The position numbers were made by a program, and so were the translations under genes. Of a DNA stretch of 64,000 nucleotides, positions 1-8,174 are shown piece after piece (the stretch's first letter is position 1; each line of letters opens with the position of its first letter). Source of the stretch: CAYWBU01 sp942491525 (lineage in GTDB: Bacteria > Desulfobacterota > Desulfomonilia > UBA1062); assembly GCA_942491525.1 (NCBI GenBank), contig CALOBW010000007.1:46305-110304 (forward strand), given 5' to 3'. The notes below the pieces were generated by a model. That model was not told where the DNA came from. It ran no database searches and was given only the letters and a program-made list of their open reading frames with translations.

Positions 1-1
1 C

Positions 2-1342
2 ATTGCAGAGACAATTACCAACGAGGCGCTTGGTGACTATCTGGTGGAAAACCCCAATGAGTCGGCCATGATTATTCGTAAGATTGTTGAGAGTGCTCAG
101 GCCAGAGATGCGGCCCGCAAGGCCCGTGATCTAACCCGCCGTAAGTCGGCGCTTGAGAGTACCATGCTGCCCGGAAAACTGGCTGACTGTCAGGAGAAGG
201 ATCCCGCCCTGAGCGAAGTTTACATCGTAGAGGGAGACTCTGCTGGAGGAAGTGCCAAACAGGGGCGTGACCGTAAGAATCAGGCCATTCTGCCGTTGAG
301 GGGTAAAATTCTGAATGTTGAGAAGGCCCGGATCGACAAGATGTTGTCATCCCAGGAGATCAAGAACCTGGTAACAGCTCTTGGGGCCGGTATTGGGTCT
401 GGTAATTTTGATATAGCCAAGCTCCGCTATCATAAAATCGTCATCATGACAGATGCTGACGTGGATGGTGCACATATTAGAACTTTGCTGCTGACCTTCT
501 TCTATCGTCAGATGCCGGAGCTAATTGAGCGCGGCTATCTCTATATTGCTCAGCCGCCGCTCTACAAGATCAGCAAGGGTAAGAAGGCTGATTATCTGCT
601 CAACGATGAGGTTCTGGACGAGTTTCTGCTAAAGAATATTGTGGATGATGTGATCATTCGTGGCGATATTGATATCAGCGGTCAGGAACTGAGGCGTTAT
701 ATGAAGCTGATTGGCAGACGCAACAAAATTCTGGCTAACTATCAGATGAAGCAGATGGATGACCGGGTTGTACAGTCTGCATCCTACCTGCCGGCAGAAA
801 TTTTGGAAGGCGACTTTGATGCCGCAAAGGTTGCCGCAGAGATAGAGTCGATCATTGAGACCTGGTTCCCCTACCTCGGTAAGGTGAGGAATGAAGTCTA
901 TGAAGACAGCGTGGTTTTCACCTCCGTCAAAAAGGGAATCCGCAAGAACACCCGCATCGACCAACGCATGCTGGAATCCAAGGGTTTCCAGGAAATTATC
1001 AAGATTCACAATGAATTGAAGAAGATCGGAAAGCCGCCATTTAAAATTGTCAAGGGCGACACCGAATATGAAGTAACCAACCTGCGGGAGGCCGCAACCA
1101 AGATCTATGAGGAGGCCAAGAAGGGTTACAGCATGCAGCGTTACAAAGGTTTGGGAGAGATGAATCCAAGTCAGCTCTGGGAGACCACCATGGATCCCGA
1201 GAATCGTTCAATGCTGCAGGTTACCATTGATGATGCTGTAGAGACTGATCAGATATTTACCACCCTCATGGGTGATGAAGTGCAGCCCAGGCGTGAGTTT
1301 ATTGAGACAAATGCCCTCAGGGTTACCAACTTAGATATTTAG
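2..1342 (+). CDS. gyrB: DNA gyrase subunit B, C-terminal part (cut by window edge)
   Basis: GyrB is the ATPase subunit of DNA gyrase, which introduces negative supercoils with GyrA. The frame is open from the window edge, so the N-terminal ATPase domain lies outside. Visible are the Toprim motif EGDSAGGSAKQGRDR, the metal-binding DADVDGAHIRT and the C-terminal QRYKGLGEMNPSQLWETTM. Between Toprim and tail lies a long insertion of roughly 160 residues, typical of Gram-negative GyrB and absent from short Gram-positive forms. The stop is 11 bases before gyrA, so the two are co-transcribed. The QLWETTMDP tail fits GyrB, and the adjacent gyrA supports this over ParE. Confidence 0.97.
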   Translation: MAETITNEALGDYLVENPNESAMIIRKIVESAQARDAARKARDLTRRKSALESTMLPGKLADCQEKDPALSEVYIVEGDSAGGSAKQGRDRKNQAILPLRGKILNVEKARIDKMLSSQEIKNLVTALGAGIGSGNFDIAKLRYHKIVIMTDADVDGAHIRTLLLTFFYRQMPELIERGYLYIAQPPLYKISKGKKADYLLNDEVLDEFLLKNIVDDVIIRGDIDISGQELRRYMKLIGRRNKILANYQMKQMDDRVVQSASYLPAEILEGDFDAAKVAAEIESIIETWFPYLGKVRNEVYEDSVVFTSVKKGIRKNTRIDQRMLESKGFQEIIKIHNELKKIGKPPFKIVKGDTEYEVTNLREAATKIYEEAKKGYSMQRYKGLGEMNPSQLWETTMDPENRSMLQVTIDDAVETDQIFTTLMGDEVQPRREFIETNALRVTNLDI

Positions 1343-1353
1343 GGGAAGAGTTT

Positions 1354-3771
1354 ATGAGTAATATTGTTTCAATCGATCATGAAATGAAAACGGCTTATCT
1401 TGATTATGCCATGAGCGTAATCATCGGCCGTGCCTTGCCGGATGCCCGGGATGGTCTTAAGCCGGTTCACAGGCGCATTCTCTTTGCCATGAATGAGCTC
1501 AGCAACTATCACAATCGGCCCTATAAGAAATCAGCCCGCATTGTTGGTGATGTAATCGGTAAATACCACCCGCATGGTGATTCGGCGGTTTATGACGCTT
1601 TGGTCAGAATGGCCCAGCCCTTCTCCTTGCGCTATATGCTGGTGGACGGCCAGGGTAACTTTGGTTCAGTGGATGGGGATAACGCAGCTGCTATGCGTTA
1701 CACCGAGGCCCGCATGCAGCGCATGGCTGAAGATATGCTGGCCGACATGGACAAAGAGACGGTGGATTTTGCACCCAACTATGATGAATCTCTTAATGAA
1801 CCAACCGTTCTGCCTACCAAGGTTCCGGGTCTGTTGCTGAATGGTTCAGCAGGTATTGCGGTCGGTATGGCCACCAGTATCGCGCCACACAATGCAACCG
1901 AGATTTTTAATGCTTTGATCGCTTTGATCGGAAATCCCGATCTCGGCATTGAAGAGGTCATGAGAATTGTACCGGGCCCGGACTTCCCCACCGGCGGCAT
2001 CATTTTTGCCGGCAATGAGGTTGAAAAGGCCTATCGTACCGGCCGCGGCATCATCACAGTGCGCGGTAAAGTGCATATCGAGGAGAACGGTAACCGCGAG
2101 CGCATCGTGATTACCGAGATCCCCTACACTCTCAACAAGGCTTCACTGGTTGAGAAGATGGCCATGCTGGTGCAGGAGAAGCGCCTTGAAGGTATCGCCG
2201 ACATTCGCGATGAGTCGGATAAGGATGGCATGCGGGTGGTGCTCGATCTTAAGAAGGGCGCCAACACCATGGTTATTGAGAATCAGCTCTACAAGCTGAC
2301 TCCGCTGCAGTCATCCTTCTCCATGAATATGCTGGCCATTCATAACGGTTCGCCCAAAGTAATGGGTCTGATTGACATGCTGCAGGCCTTCCTCGATTTC
2401 CGTGAGGAGGTCGTAACCCGCCGTTCACTCTTTGATCTCAGAAAGGCCAAAGCCAGGGTTCATATTCTGGAAGGACTGCTGAAGGCCCTTGATAACATCG
2501 ATGAGATCGTGGCTTTGATCCGTGCTTCTGCCACCCCCATTGATGCCCGTGAAGGTTTGATGGCCCGCTTTGATTTCAGTGAAATTCAGGCTCAGGCCAT
2601 TCTCGACATGCGCTTGCAGCGCCTCACCGGCCTTGAGCGTGACAAGATTGAGAATGAGTATAAGGAGCTCATGGAGCTGATTGCCTGGCTTGAGAAGATC
2701 CTCTCTGATCGTGATGAGTTGCTGGGAGTTATTCGTGATGAGCTGATCGAGACCAGAGATAAGTATGCTGATGATCGTCGTACCCAGATTATCCAGAGTG
2801 CGGTTAATGATTTCAACATGGAGGATCTGATTCCTGACCAGCAGATGGTTATCACCATCACCCATCATGGGTATATTAAGCGCACTGAGCTCAATAAGTA
2901 TCGCACTCAGAAACGCGGCGGCAAGGGAGTTAAGGGTGGATCGGCCAAGGAAGAGGATTTCATCGAGCATATCTTCACAGCCAACAACCATGCTCATATT
3001 CTCTATTTTACGAATACGGGCCGTGTTTACTCCACCAGAGTTTATGAGATTCCTGAGCGCGAGCGGCATCTCAAGGGTATTCCGATTGTCAACATCCGGC
3101 CAATCAAAAAGGATGAACGCATCTGCGCCGTGCTGGTAACCAAGGATATCAATGTGGATGCAAATGTTGTCATGATAACATCCAAGGCAAATATTAAGCG
3201 TGTTGAACTGAAGGCTTTCAGTAAGGTTCTCAAGACGGGCATCATCGCATGTGGTCTGGAGGATGATGATGAAGTGGTAACAGCCCGCCTCTCCTATGGA
3301 GACTCCCATATCATTGTTGGTTCGCGCTACGGCAAGGCTATCGTCTTCAAGGAGGATGATGTCAGAGTCATGGGTCGTCAGGCCGGCGGAGTTCGTGGAA
3401 TTAAACTTGACGGTGATGACAGGGTTGTTGGCATGGGTATTATTCGCGATGAAGATGCCTACATCATAAACCTGACAGAGTTTGGCTACTCAAAGAAAAC
3501 GCTGTTAGAGCATTACAATGTTCAAAATCGCGGCGGCAAAGGTGTCTATACGGTCAAGATAACACCCAAGACCGGTAACCTGGTCGGACTGCGGGTGGTC
3601 AATAAAAATGATGAGCTGATAATTATCTCGGACAGCGGACAGATTATCCGTATTTCGGTAAGTCAGATCCGTACCACCGGAAGATCGGCACAGGGAGTCA
3701 AAGCTATCCGACTCAATGAGGGTGAGAAGATTATGGACTTCACCAAGTATGTAGAAGAGGATGCTGATTAA
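1354..3771 (+). CDS. gyrA: DNA gyrase subunit A
   Basis: GyrA is the DNA-breaking and rejoining subunit of gyrase. The 805-residue product has the normal family length. The catalytic tyrosine is Tyr116 in AAAMRYTEAR. The quinolone-determining region reads GDSAVYD, with Ser77 and Asp81 at the positions equivalent to E. coli Ser83 and Asp87, the susceptible form. The C-terminal wrapping domain carries the GyrA box QKRGGKG near residue 526, which distinguishes it from ParC, and a related QNRGGKG further on. The start follows a GGGGAAGAG ribosome site. A strong terminator follows the stop. Confidence 0.98.
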   Translation: MSNIVSIDHEMKTAYLDYAMSVIIGRALPDARDGLKPVHRRILFAMNELSNYHNRPYKKSARIVGDVIGKYHPHGDSAVYDALVRMAQPFSLRYMLVDGQGNFGSVDGDNAAAMRYTEARMQRMAEDMLADMDKETVDFAPNYDESLNEPTVLPTKVPGLLLNGSAGIAVGMATSIAPHNATEIFNALIALIGNPDLGIEEVMRIVPGPDFPTGGIIFAGNEVEKAYRTGRGIITVRGKVHIEENGNRERIVITEIPYTLNKASLVEKMAMLVQEKRLEGIADIRDESDKDGMRVVLDLKKGANTMVIENQLYKLTPLQSSFSMNMLAIHNGSPKVMGLIDMLQAFLDFREEVVTRRSLFDLRKAKARVHILEGLLKALDNIDEIVALIRASATPIDAREGLMARFDFSEIQAQAILDMRLQRLTGLERDKIENEYKELMELIAWLEKILSDRDELLGVIRDELIETRDKYADDRRTQIIQSAVNDFNMEDLIPDQQMVITITHHGYIKRTELNKYRTQKRGGKGVKGGSAKEEDFIEHIFTANNHAHILYFTNTGRVYSTRVYEIPERERHLKGIPIVNIRPIKKDERICAVLVTKDINVDANVVMITSKANIKRVELKAFSKVLKTGIIACGLEDDDEVVTARLSYGDSHIIVGSRYGKAIVFKEDDVRVMGRQAGGVRGIKLDGDDRVVGMGIIRDEDAYIINLTEFGYSKKTLLEHYNVQNRGGKGVYTVKITPKTGNLVGLRVVNKNDELIIISDSGQIIRISVSQIRTTGRSAQGVKAIRLNEGEKIMDFTKYVEEDAD

Positions 3772-3790
3772 GCAATCCAGGAAATGTAGA

Positions 3791-3818
3791 AAAGGGGACC
3801 GCAGGGTCCCCTTTTTTT
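3791..3818 (+). terminator. Rho-independent terminator of gyrBA
   Basis: A perfect 10-bp stem (AAAGGGGACC / GGTCCCCTTT) with a GCAG loop runs into a T tract, 19 bases after the gyrA stop. It ends the gyrB-gyrA unit. Confidence 0.92.
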
Positions 3819-3882
3819 GTATCTGGCAGACTCATTAATTAACCGGCTTAATTGGCGATTTAAGGCAGGGTTGGTGGCAAAT

Positions 3883-3923
3883 GATATCTCGGTATTGTTT
3901 TGCGGTAAAATGAGGGAGATATC
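3883..3923. promoter_or_regulatory. Inverted repeat upstream of the outer-membrane protein gene
   Basis: GATATCTC (3883-3890) and GAGATATC (3916-3923) are perfect 8-bp inverted arms with centres 33 bp apart, about three helical turns. They lie 88 bases before the start at 4012. The spacing suits a pair of operator half-sites or a looped regulator. No protein can be assigned, and 8-bp arms can arise by chance. Confidence 0.3.
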
Positions 3924-4011
3924 TTAAATTTAAGCCTCAATTTTCGGGGTGATATATAATTATTTGTCTATGGAAAAGCATTTTTTGATAATAAATTAGC
4001 AGGAGGATCTT

Positions 4012-4539
4012 TTGAAAAAAATATTATTGTTAATGATTTCAATTTTACTACCTACCTTATCTTTCGGTTCATCATTTTTTATGCTGACCGGTGGTTCAGG
4101 AGGAGAGAGTCGATCGACCAGTTATGGAATTGAGAGCGGTGGTGAAATTCAAACCGGCTTTGATGATGAGGTTATTATGTTTGGTGCCGGCATCTCGATT
4201 GCCTATAGCGATGATATGCCGAGCATGAGCGGTATCTTTGTGCCGGGGACCGGCATCAAGGCCCTTAAAGAGTATAATGACGGTAATGAGTATGAGGTAT
4301 ACATAACTTTTGGTGATGAATTTATGCCGGGACTCTACGCTGTGGGCGGTGTCGGATACGCCATGCAGCAAAAGGGATATGTCGCATTGACCGATCATGG
4401 ATATGTGCAGCTCAAATCAGAGACAGAGGATCGTGGCACCCTACTCTTCGGCATCCGCTATCTTAAGAGTCACTTCACAGGCAGTCTGGGCTATGATCTC
4501 CGGCGTGGAATGACTTTGGGCGTGGGAGTTTCCTTTTAA
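4012..4539 (+). CDS. Exported protein, probable small outer-membrane beta-barrel
   Basis: I do not recognise this 175-residue protein. It begins with a clear signal peptide (about 20 residues, MKKILLLMISILLPTLSFGS). The rest is glycine-rich with alternating hydrophobic residues and ends in phenylalanine (GVGVSF), as many outer-membrane barrels do. The start is TTG at 4012, seven bases after a strong AGGAGG; the reading AGGAGG-ATCTT-TTG leaves no better start. It is a single gene between the gyrA terminator and the convergent perR gene, whose 3' end it overlaps by four bases. Its function is unknown. An outer-membrane place is inferred from sequence character only. Confidence 0.7.
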   Translation: MKKILLLMISILLPTLSFGSSFFMLTGGSGGESRSTSYGIESGGEIQTGFDDEVIMFGAGISIAYSDDMPSMSGIFVPGTGIKALKEYNDGNEYEVYITFGDEFMPGLYAVGGVGYAMQQKGYVALTDHGYVQLKSETEDRGTLLFGIRYLKSHFTGSLGYDLRRGMTLGVGVSF

Positions 4540-4946
4540 TCCTGAGTGGACTGGCACTCGGGACAGAGACCGTAGAAGCCGACACTCATGCCAATTGTCT
4601 TGTAGCCGCAAGACTCTTTTATGCCGCTGGCATAACGGCTGTGCATTTCATGCCCCATGTCGATGAAGGCGTCATCAATTCGTCCACAGCCGATGCAGCG
4701 AATGTGATTATGCACATGGGGATTGCCGTCATAGTGACGCTGATCGGTACCCATATCAAGGCGTTGAATAATACCGCTTTCCGTCATGCGCTCAAGGTTG
4801 CGATAAACTGTGCCCAGGCTGATGTTGGGAAGCCTCTTTTTTACCATTTCATGGACTGTATAGGCGGTGGGATGAGAGGTTACACTGCGCAACTCTTCCA
4901 GGATGATTTGTTTTTGTTTTGTCATTCGCGCTTTTGGTGCACTCAT
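4536..4946 (-). CDS. perR: Fur-family peroxide-sensing regulator, PerR-like
   Basis: This 136-residue metal-dependent repressor has an N-terminal winged helix (about 1-75, with ISLGTVYRNLERM as recognition region) and a C-terminal dimerisation domain. Candidate regulatory-metal ligands are His32, Asp73, His77/79/81 and Asp91/92. Structural zinc would be held by CIGC (84-87) and CPEC (128-131). An aspartate after CGRI, where E. coli Fur has glutamate, and the YD before the His cluster match PerR rather than Fur. The gene lies beside peroxide-defence genes, and PerR-box palindromes overlap their promoters and its own. PerR senses peroxide by oxidation of its metal-site histidines in Bacillus; here that is inferred. 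A true iron-sensing Fur is the alternative. Confidence 0.88.
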   Translation of the reverse strand: MSAPKARMTKQKQIILEELRSVTSHPTAYTVHEMVKKRLPNISLGTVYRNLERMTESGIIQRLDMGTDQRHYDGNPHVHNHIRCIGCGRIDDAFIDMGHEMHSRYASGIKESCGYKTIGMSVGFYGLCPECQSTQD

Positions 4947-4961
4947 AGTAAACTCCCTTAA

Positions 4962-4997
4962 TGGTAATAATTATCGGCTGAAACTTAAAATTGTCAA
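4962..4997 (-). promoter_or_regulatory. perR promoter with PerR-like operator
   Basis: Reading the minus strand, TTGACA (4992-4997) is followed after 16 bases by GATAAT (4970-4975). The imperfect palindrome TGGTAATAATTATCG (4962-4976, plus-strand reading) covers the -10. It matches the PerR box TTATAATNATTATAA in its core, so perR is probably autoregulated. Confidence 0.65.
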
Positions 4998-5080
4998 GGC
5001 CAAATTAAGCCGGCAGTCCGGTTGCAAAAACTTATGAAGTGTTAAATGTGATAATAAAACGAAATATTGATATTTTACGA

Positions 5081-5122
5081 TTGACAGACCGCGATAGCTA
5101 TGGTTAATGATAATCATTATCA
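5081..5122 (+). promoter_or_regulatory. Reverse-rubrerythrin promoter with PerR/Fur box
   Basis: TTGACA at 5081-5086 is followed by AT-rich -10 candidates at 5104-5114. The perfect palindrome TGATAATCATTATCA (5108-5122) overlaps this region. It matches the Bacillus PerR box in 13 of 15 positions. The longer stretch 5103-5121 matches the E. coli 19-bp Fur box in 18 positions. A ribosome site AGGAGG lies 6 bases further on. Confidence 0.75.
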
Positions 5123-5137
5123 AATAGGAGGCTGTAA

Positions 5138-5686
5138 ATGAAAAAGTTTGTGTGTTCAGTATGTGGTTATATTCATGAAGGTGATGCTGCCCCTGAAAAC
5201 TGTCCGGTCTGCGGCGCAGCTGCTGATAAATTTAATGAGGCTGTAGATAGTGAGAATATCAGCTGGGCCGATGAGCATAAGATTGGTGTGGCAGAGGGTC
5301 TCGATGCAGAGGTGGTGGAAGGTTTGCGCATGAACTTTACCGGCGAATGCACCGAGGTCGGCATGTATCTGGCGATGAGTCGTCAGGCTGACCGCGAGGG
5401 TTATCCGGAAGTTGCTGAAGCTTATAAGCGTATCGCCTGGGAAGAGGCCGAGCATGCTGCAAAGTTTGCTGAACTTCTCGGAGAGGTTGTAGTTGCCGAT
5501 ACCAGGAAGAACCTTGAAATGCGCGTTGATGCAGAGCATGGCGCCTGTCAGGGTAAACTTGATCTGGCCAAGAGGGCCAAGGAGCTCAACTATGACGCCA
5601 TCCACGACACCGTGCATGAGATGTGCAAGGATGAGGCCCGTCACGGCAGTGCCTTTGCCGGCCTGCTGAAGAGATATTTCGATTAA
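5138..5686 (+). CDS. Reverse rubrerythrin (N-terminal rubredoxin, C-terminal diiron domain)
   Basis: Rubrerythrins reduce hydrogen peroxide, and in clostridia also support oxygen reduction, using electrons passed through a rubredoxin-type iron. In this 182-residue protein the rubredoxin domain comes first (CSVCG at 6-10, CPVCG at about 22-26) and the ferritin-like diiron domain follows (about 45-180, with EEAEHAAKF and DEARHGSAF ligand motifs). This order is the reverse of classical rubrerythrin and matches RevRbr of Clostridium acetobutylicum, an oxygen-induced, PerR-controlled protein. The gene starts after AGGAGG and a PerR-like palindrome and ends before a strong terminator. Confidence 0.9.
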   Translation: MKKFVCSVCGYIHEGDAAPENCPVCGAAADKFNEAVDSENISWADEHKIGVAEGLDAEVVEGLRMNFTGECTEVGMYLAMSRQADREGYPEVAEAYKRIAWEEAEHAAKFAELLGEVVVADTRKNLEMRVDAEHGACQGKLDLAKRAKELNYDAIHDTVHEMCKDEARHGSAFAGLLKRYFD

Positions 5687-5717
5687 AAATGATTGTCTCG
5701 ATATAATAAAGGCTTAT

Positions 5718-5757
5718 AATCAAACCCAAAGATAACTCTTTGGGTTTGATTTTTATT
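5718..5757 (+). terminator. Terminator after reverse rubrerythrin
   Basis: A perfect 15-bp stem (AATCAAACCCAAAGA with its complement, 5718-5732 and 5737-5751) with a TAAC loop runs into TTTATT. It separates the rubrerythrin from cydA, whose ribosome site follows at once, so cydA expression may come partly from readthrough. Confidence 0.88.
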
Positions 5758-5770
5758 TACGGAGGTATTT

Positions 5771-7075
5771 ATGGATGTACTCATGCTGTCCCGTCTGCAG
5801 TTTGCCTTTGCCTGCATCTTTCATTTTCTGTTTGTGCCCCTGACTCTCGGACTATCGCTGATTCTGGCCATCCTTGAGACCAGATATGTGCGCACCGGAG
5901 ATAAGGATTACTTGCGGCTGACCAAGTTTCTGGGCAAGATTTTTCTGATCAACTTTCTGGTCGGGGTTGTCACCGGTATTCCGCTGGAATTTCAATTTGG
6001 CACAAACTGGTCGCGATACTCCGAATATGTAGGCGACATCTTCGGCTCACTGCTGGCCATTGAGGCGTCAGCGGCCTTTTTCCTGGAGTCAACCATGATT
6101 GCGGTCTGGGCCTTCGGCTGGAAGAAGCTCTCGGCCAAGGCGCACGCGGGTGTGATGTGGTTGATCGCCATCGGATCAAACATTTCGGCGCTCTGGATCA
6201 TTATCGCCAATGCCTGGATGCAGAATCCGGTGGGCTACGTCATCCGCAACGGTCGTGCCGAGCTGGAAAATTTCTGGGCTGTGATAGGTCAGGGTTATGC
6301 GCACTTTGAATTTGTGCATACCGTGCTGGCCTCTTTCGTGCTGGGCGCCTTTGTGGTGGCCGGCATCTGTGCCTGGCAGATTCTTAATAATCAAAAAGAT
6401 GCAGCCGTCTTCAAGAAGTGTTTTAAGTTTGCCATCAGTATGGCGCTTGTTTTCAGTGTTCTGGTGGCAGTAGAGGGGCACCAGTACGGTGTCTATATGG
6501 GGAAGAAGCAGCCGGCCAAACTGGCATCGCTGGAGTCCCACTGGGAAACTTCAACCCGCGCCCCCATGTATCTGCTGGTCCTGCCCAAGGCAGATAACAG
6601 CGGCAATCTGATTGAAGCCCTGCCCGTGCCGGGGCTGCTCAGCTTTCTGGCCGGCAACAGTATCAATAGTGAGGTCACCGGTCTGAATGATATCCCTGCC
6701 GATGAGCGGCCGCCGGTGCTGATCGTACACCTGGCCTTCAGGGTCATGGTTGTCTTCGGCAGCCTGTTGATTCTCATGGCAGCCTACGGCTTGTGGAGAC
6801 ATAAAGATATTGAGCGGCATCCGCGTTACCTGAAACTGATGGTCTGGATTATCCCCCTACCCTACATCGTTATTCAGGCGGGCTGGATTGTGGCCGAGGT
6901 TGGGCGCCAGCCCTGGATTGTCTACGGCATGATGAAGACAAGCGATGCAGTATCACCGGTTTCCGGAGGCCAGGTTGCTGGTTCCTTGGCAGGTTTTCTG
7001 GTTCTCTATATATTGCTTGGGATTCTGGCTTTTTGGACCATGGCCAAAGAGGCTCGTCATGAGCTGGCTGATTAG
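5771..7075 (+). CDS. cydA: Cytochrome bd oxidase subunit I
   Basis: CydA is the quinol-oxidising, heme-carrying subunit of the bd-type terminal oxidase, an inner-membrane complex that reduces oxygen to water with very high affinity. The 434-residue protein has about nine membrane segments. The first helix carries His18 (FACIFHFL), equivalent to the heme b595 ligand, and HFEFVHTVLASF holds the heme b558 histidine. The GWIVAEVGRQPW signature lies near 370. The protein is shorter than E. coli CydA (522), so the quinol loop is of the short type. GGAGG precedes the start, and cydB follows after 9 bases. In an anaerobe its role is oxygen scavenging or microaerobic respiration. Confidence 0.95.
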   Translation: MDVLMLSRLQFAFACIFHFLFVPLTLGLSLILAILETRYVRTGDKDYLRLTKFLGKIFLINFLVGVVTGIPLEFQFGTNWSRYSEYVGDIFGSLLAIEASAAFFLESTMIAVWAFGWKKLSAKAHAGVMWLIAIGSNISALWIIIANAWMQNPVGYVIRNGRAELENFWAVIGQGYAHFEFVHTVLASFVLGAFVVAGICAWQILNNQKDAAVFKKCFKFAISMALVFSVLVAVEGHQYGVYMGKKQPAKLASLESHWETSTRAPMYLLVLPKADNSGNLIEALPVPGLLSFLAGNSINSEVTGLNDIPADERPPVLIVHLAFRVMVVFGSLLILMAAYGLWRHKDIERHPRYLKLMVWIIPLPYIVIQAGWIVAEVGRQPWIVYGMMKTSDAVSPVSGGQVAGSLAGFLVLYILLGILAFWTMAKEARHELAD

Positions 7076-7084
7076 GAGAGAGCT

Positions 7085-8110
7085 ATGTTAGAAATCATAT
7101 GGTTTGTACTCTGGGGCCTGCTCTGGGCAGTCTACTTCATGCTGGATGGCTTTGATCTCGGCCTGGGAACCCTGCTGCCTTTTATCGGCAAAAGCGATGA
7201 GGAGCGCCGCATCATCTATAACTCCATGGGGCCCTTCTGGGACGGCAACGAGGTTTGGCTGATCACCGCCGGCGGCGTCACCTTTGCGGCGTTTCCAAAG
7301 ATGTATGCCGTGCTGTTCAGCTCATTCTATACACCTTTGATGTTCATTCTGCTGGCTCTGATCCTGCGGGCCATCTCTTTTGAATTTAGAGGCCAGGTTG
7401 ATTCGGCCAGGTGGTGCAAATTCTGGGACATCTGCCTGATGATCGGCAGTCTGCTGCCGGGACTGCTGCTGGGCGTGGCCTTTGCCAATATATTTATGGG
7501 CATCCCCATTGACGGTGACGGGGTTTTCCATGGCAACCTGTTCACTCTGCTCAGTCTTTACGGCCTGGCCGGCGGGGTGCTCTTCGTCAGCCTTTTCCTG
7601 CTGCACGGCTGCCTCTGGCTGAGCATCAAGTCCCAGGGGGAACTGCAGCAGCGCGCCGCCAGTCTGGCTCCTAAGCTTTGGACGATTGAGGTTGGTATGA
7701 TCGTGGCCTTCCTGGCTCTGAGTGCCGTTTACACACCGCTCTTTAACAACTATCTGGCCAGTCCGCTGCTCTTTACAGTTCCACTGTTGGCGGTTGCCGC
7801 TCTGGTTATGACCAGGCTATATATTGCCAAATCATACTGGTGGTCGGCCTGGTTTGCCTCTGCCGGGGTGATAGCGATGGTAACCTTCTTTGGTGTCTTC
7901 GGCCTGTTCCCCAACCTGCTGCCCTCGATTATTGATCCGGCCTACTCCTTGAATGTCACCAACTCCTCTTCGAGCCCGTTGACCCTCAAGATCATGCTGG
8001 GCGTGGTTTTGGTCTTCATTCCGCTGGTCATCGCCTACCAGGGCTGGACCTACTGGTTCTTCCGTGAAAGTATCGGCGAGGAGCATCTGGATTCAGAGGA
8101 GGCCTACTAA
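7085..8110 (+). CDS. cydB: Cytochrome bd oxidase subunit II
   Basis: CydB pairs with CydA to form the bd oxidase. It is a 341-residue membrane protein with about eight to nine helices. The N-terminal LDGFDLGLG and WDGNEVWLITAGG stretches are family signatures. The start follows AGGAGAG directly after cydA, so the pair is translated together. I see no cydX-like short gene before the terminator 20 bases downstream. Confidence 0.95.
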   Translation: MLEIIWFVLWGLLWAVYFMLDGFDLGLGTLLPFIGKSDEERRIIYNSMGPFWDGNEVWLITAGGVTFAAFPKMYAVLFSSFYTPLMFILLALILRAISFEFRGQVDSARWCKFWDICLMIGSLLPGLLLGVAFANIFMGIPIDGDGVFHGNLFTLLSLYGLAGGVLFVSLFLLHGCLWLSIKSQGELQQRAASLAPKLWTIEVGMIVAFLALSAVYTPLFNNYLASPLLFTVPLLAVAALVMTRLYIAKSYWWSAWFASAGVIAMVTFFGVFGLFPNLLPSIIDPAYSLNVTNSSSSPLTLKIMLGVVLVFIPLVIAYQGWTYWFFRESIGEEHLDSEEAY

Positions 8111-8133
8111 ACTTCAGGCTGATCGGAAACAAA

Positions 8134-8167
8134 AAGGGTTATCCCAGAACGGGATAACCCTTAATTT
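8134..8167 (+). terminator. Terminator of cydAB, probably bidirectional
   Basis: A 12-bp stem, AAGGGTTATCCC with its complement (8134-8145, 8151-8162), has the loop AGAAC. It is preceded by A residues and followed by AATTTA. It lies between the convergent cydB and 8175-8918 genes and could serve both. Confidence 0.8.
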
Positions 8168-8174
8168 ATGTCTG

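Noticed and set aside
2425..3309. Open frame of 294 codons on the minus strand
   Set aside because: It is antisense to gyrA, which is intact and of normal length.
5103..5121. 18 of 19 match to the E. coli Fur box, considered as evidence for an iron-sensing Fur
   Set aside because: The same bases form a 15-bp PerR-type palindrome, sister sites at 10277 and 10410 fit PerR spacing, and the local regulator has PerR-like aspartates. Iron control is kept only as an alternative.
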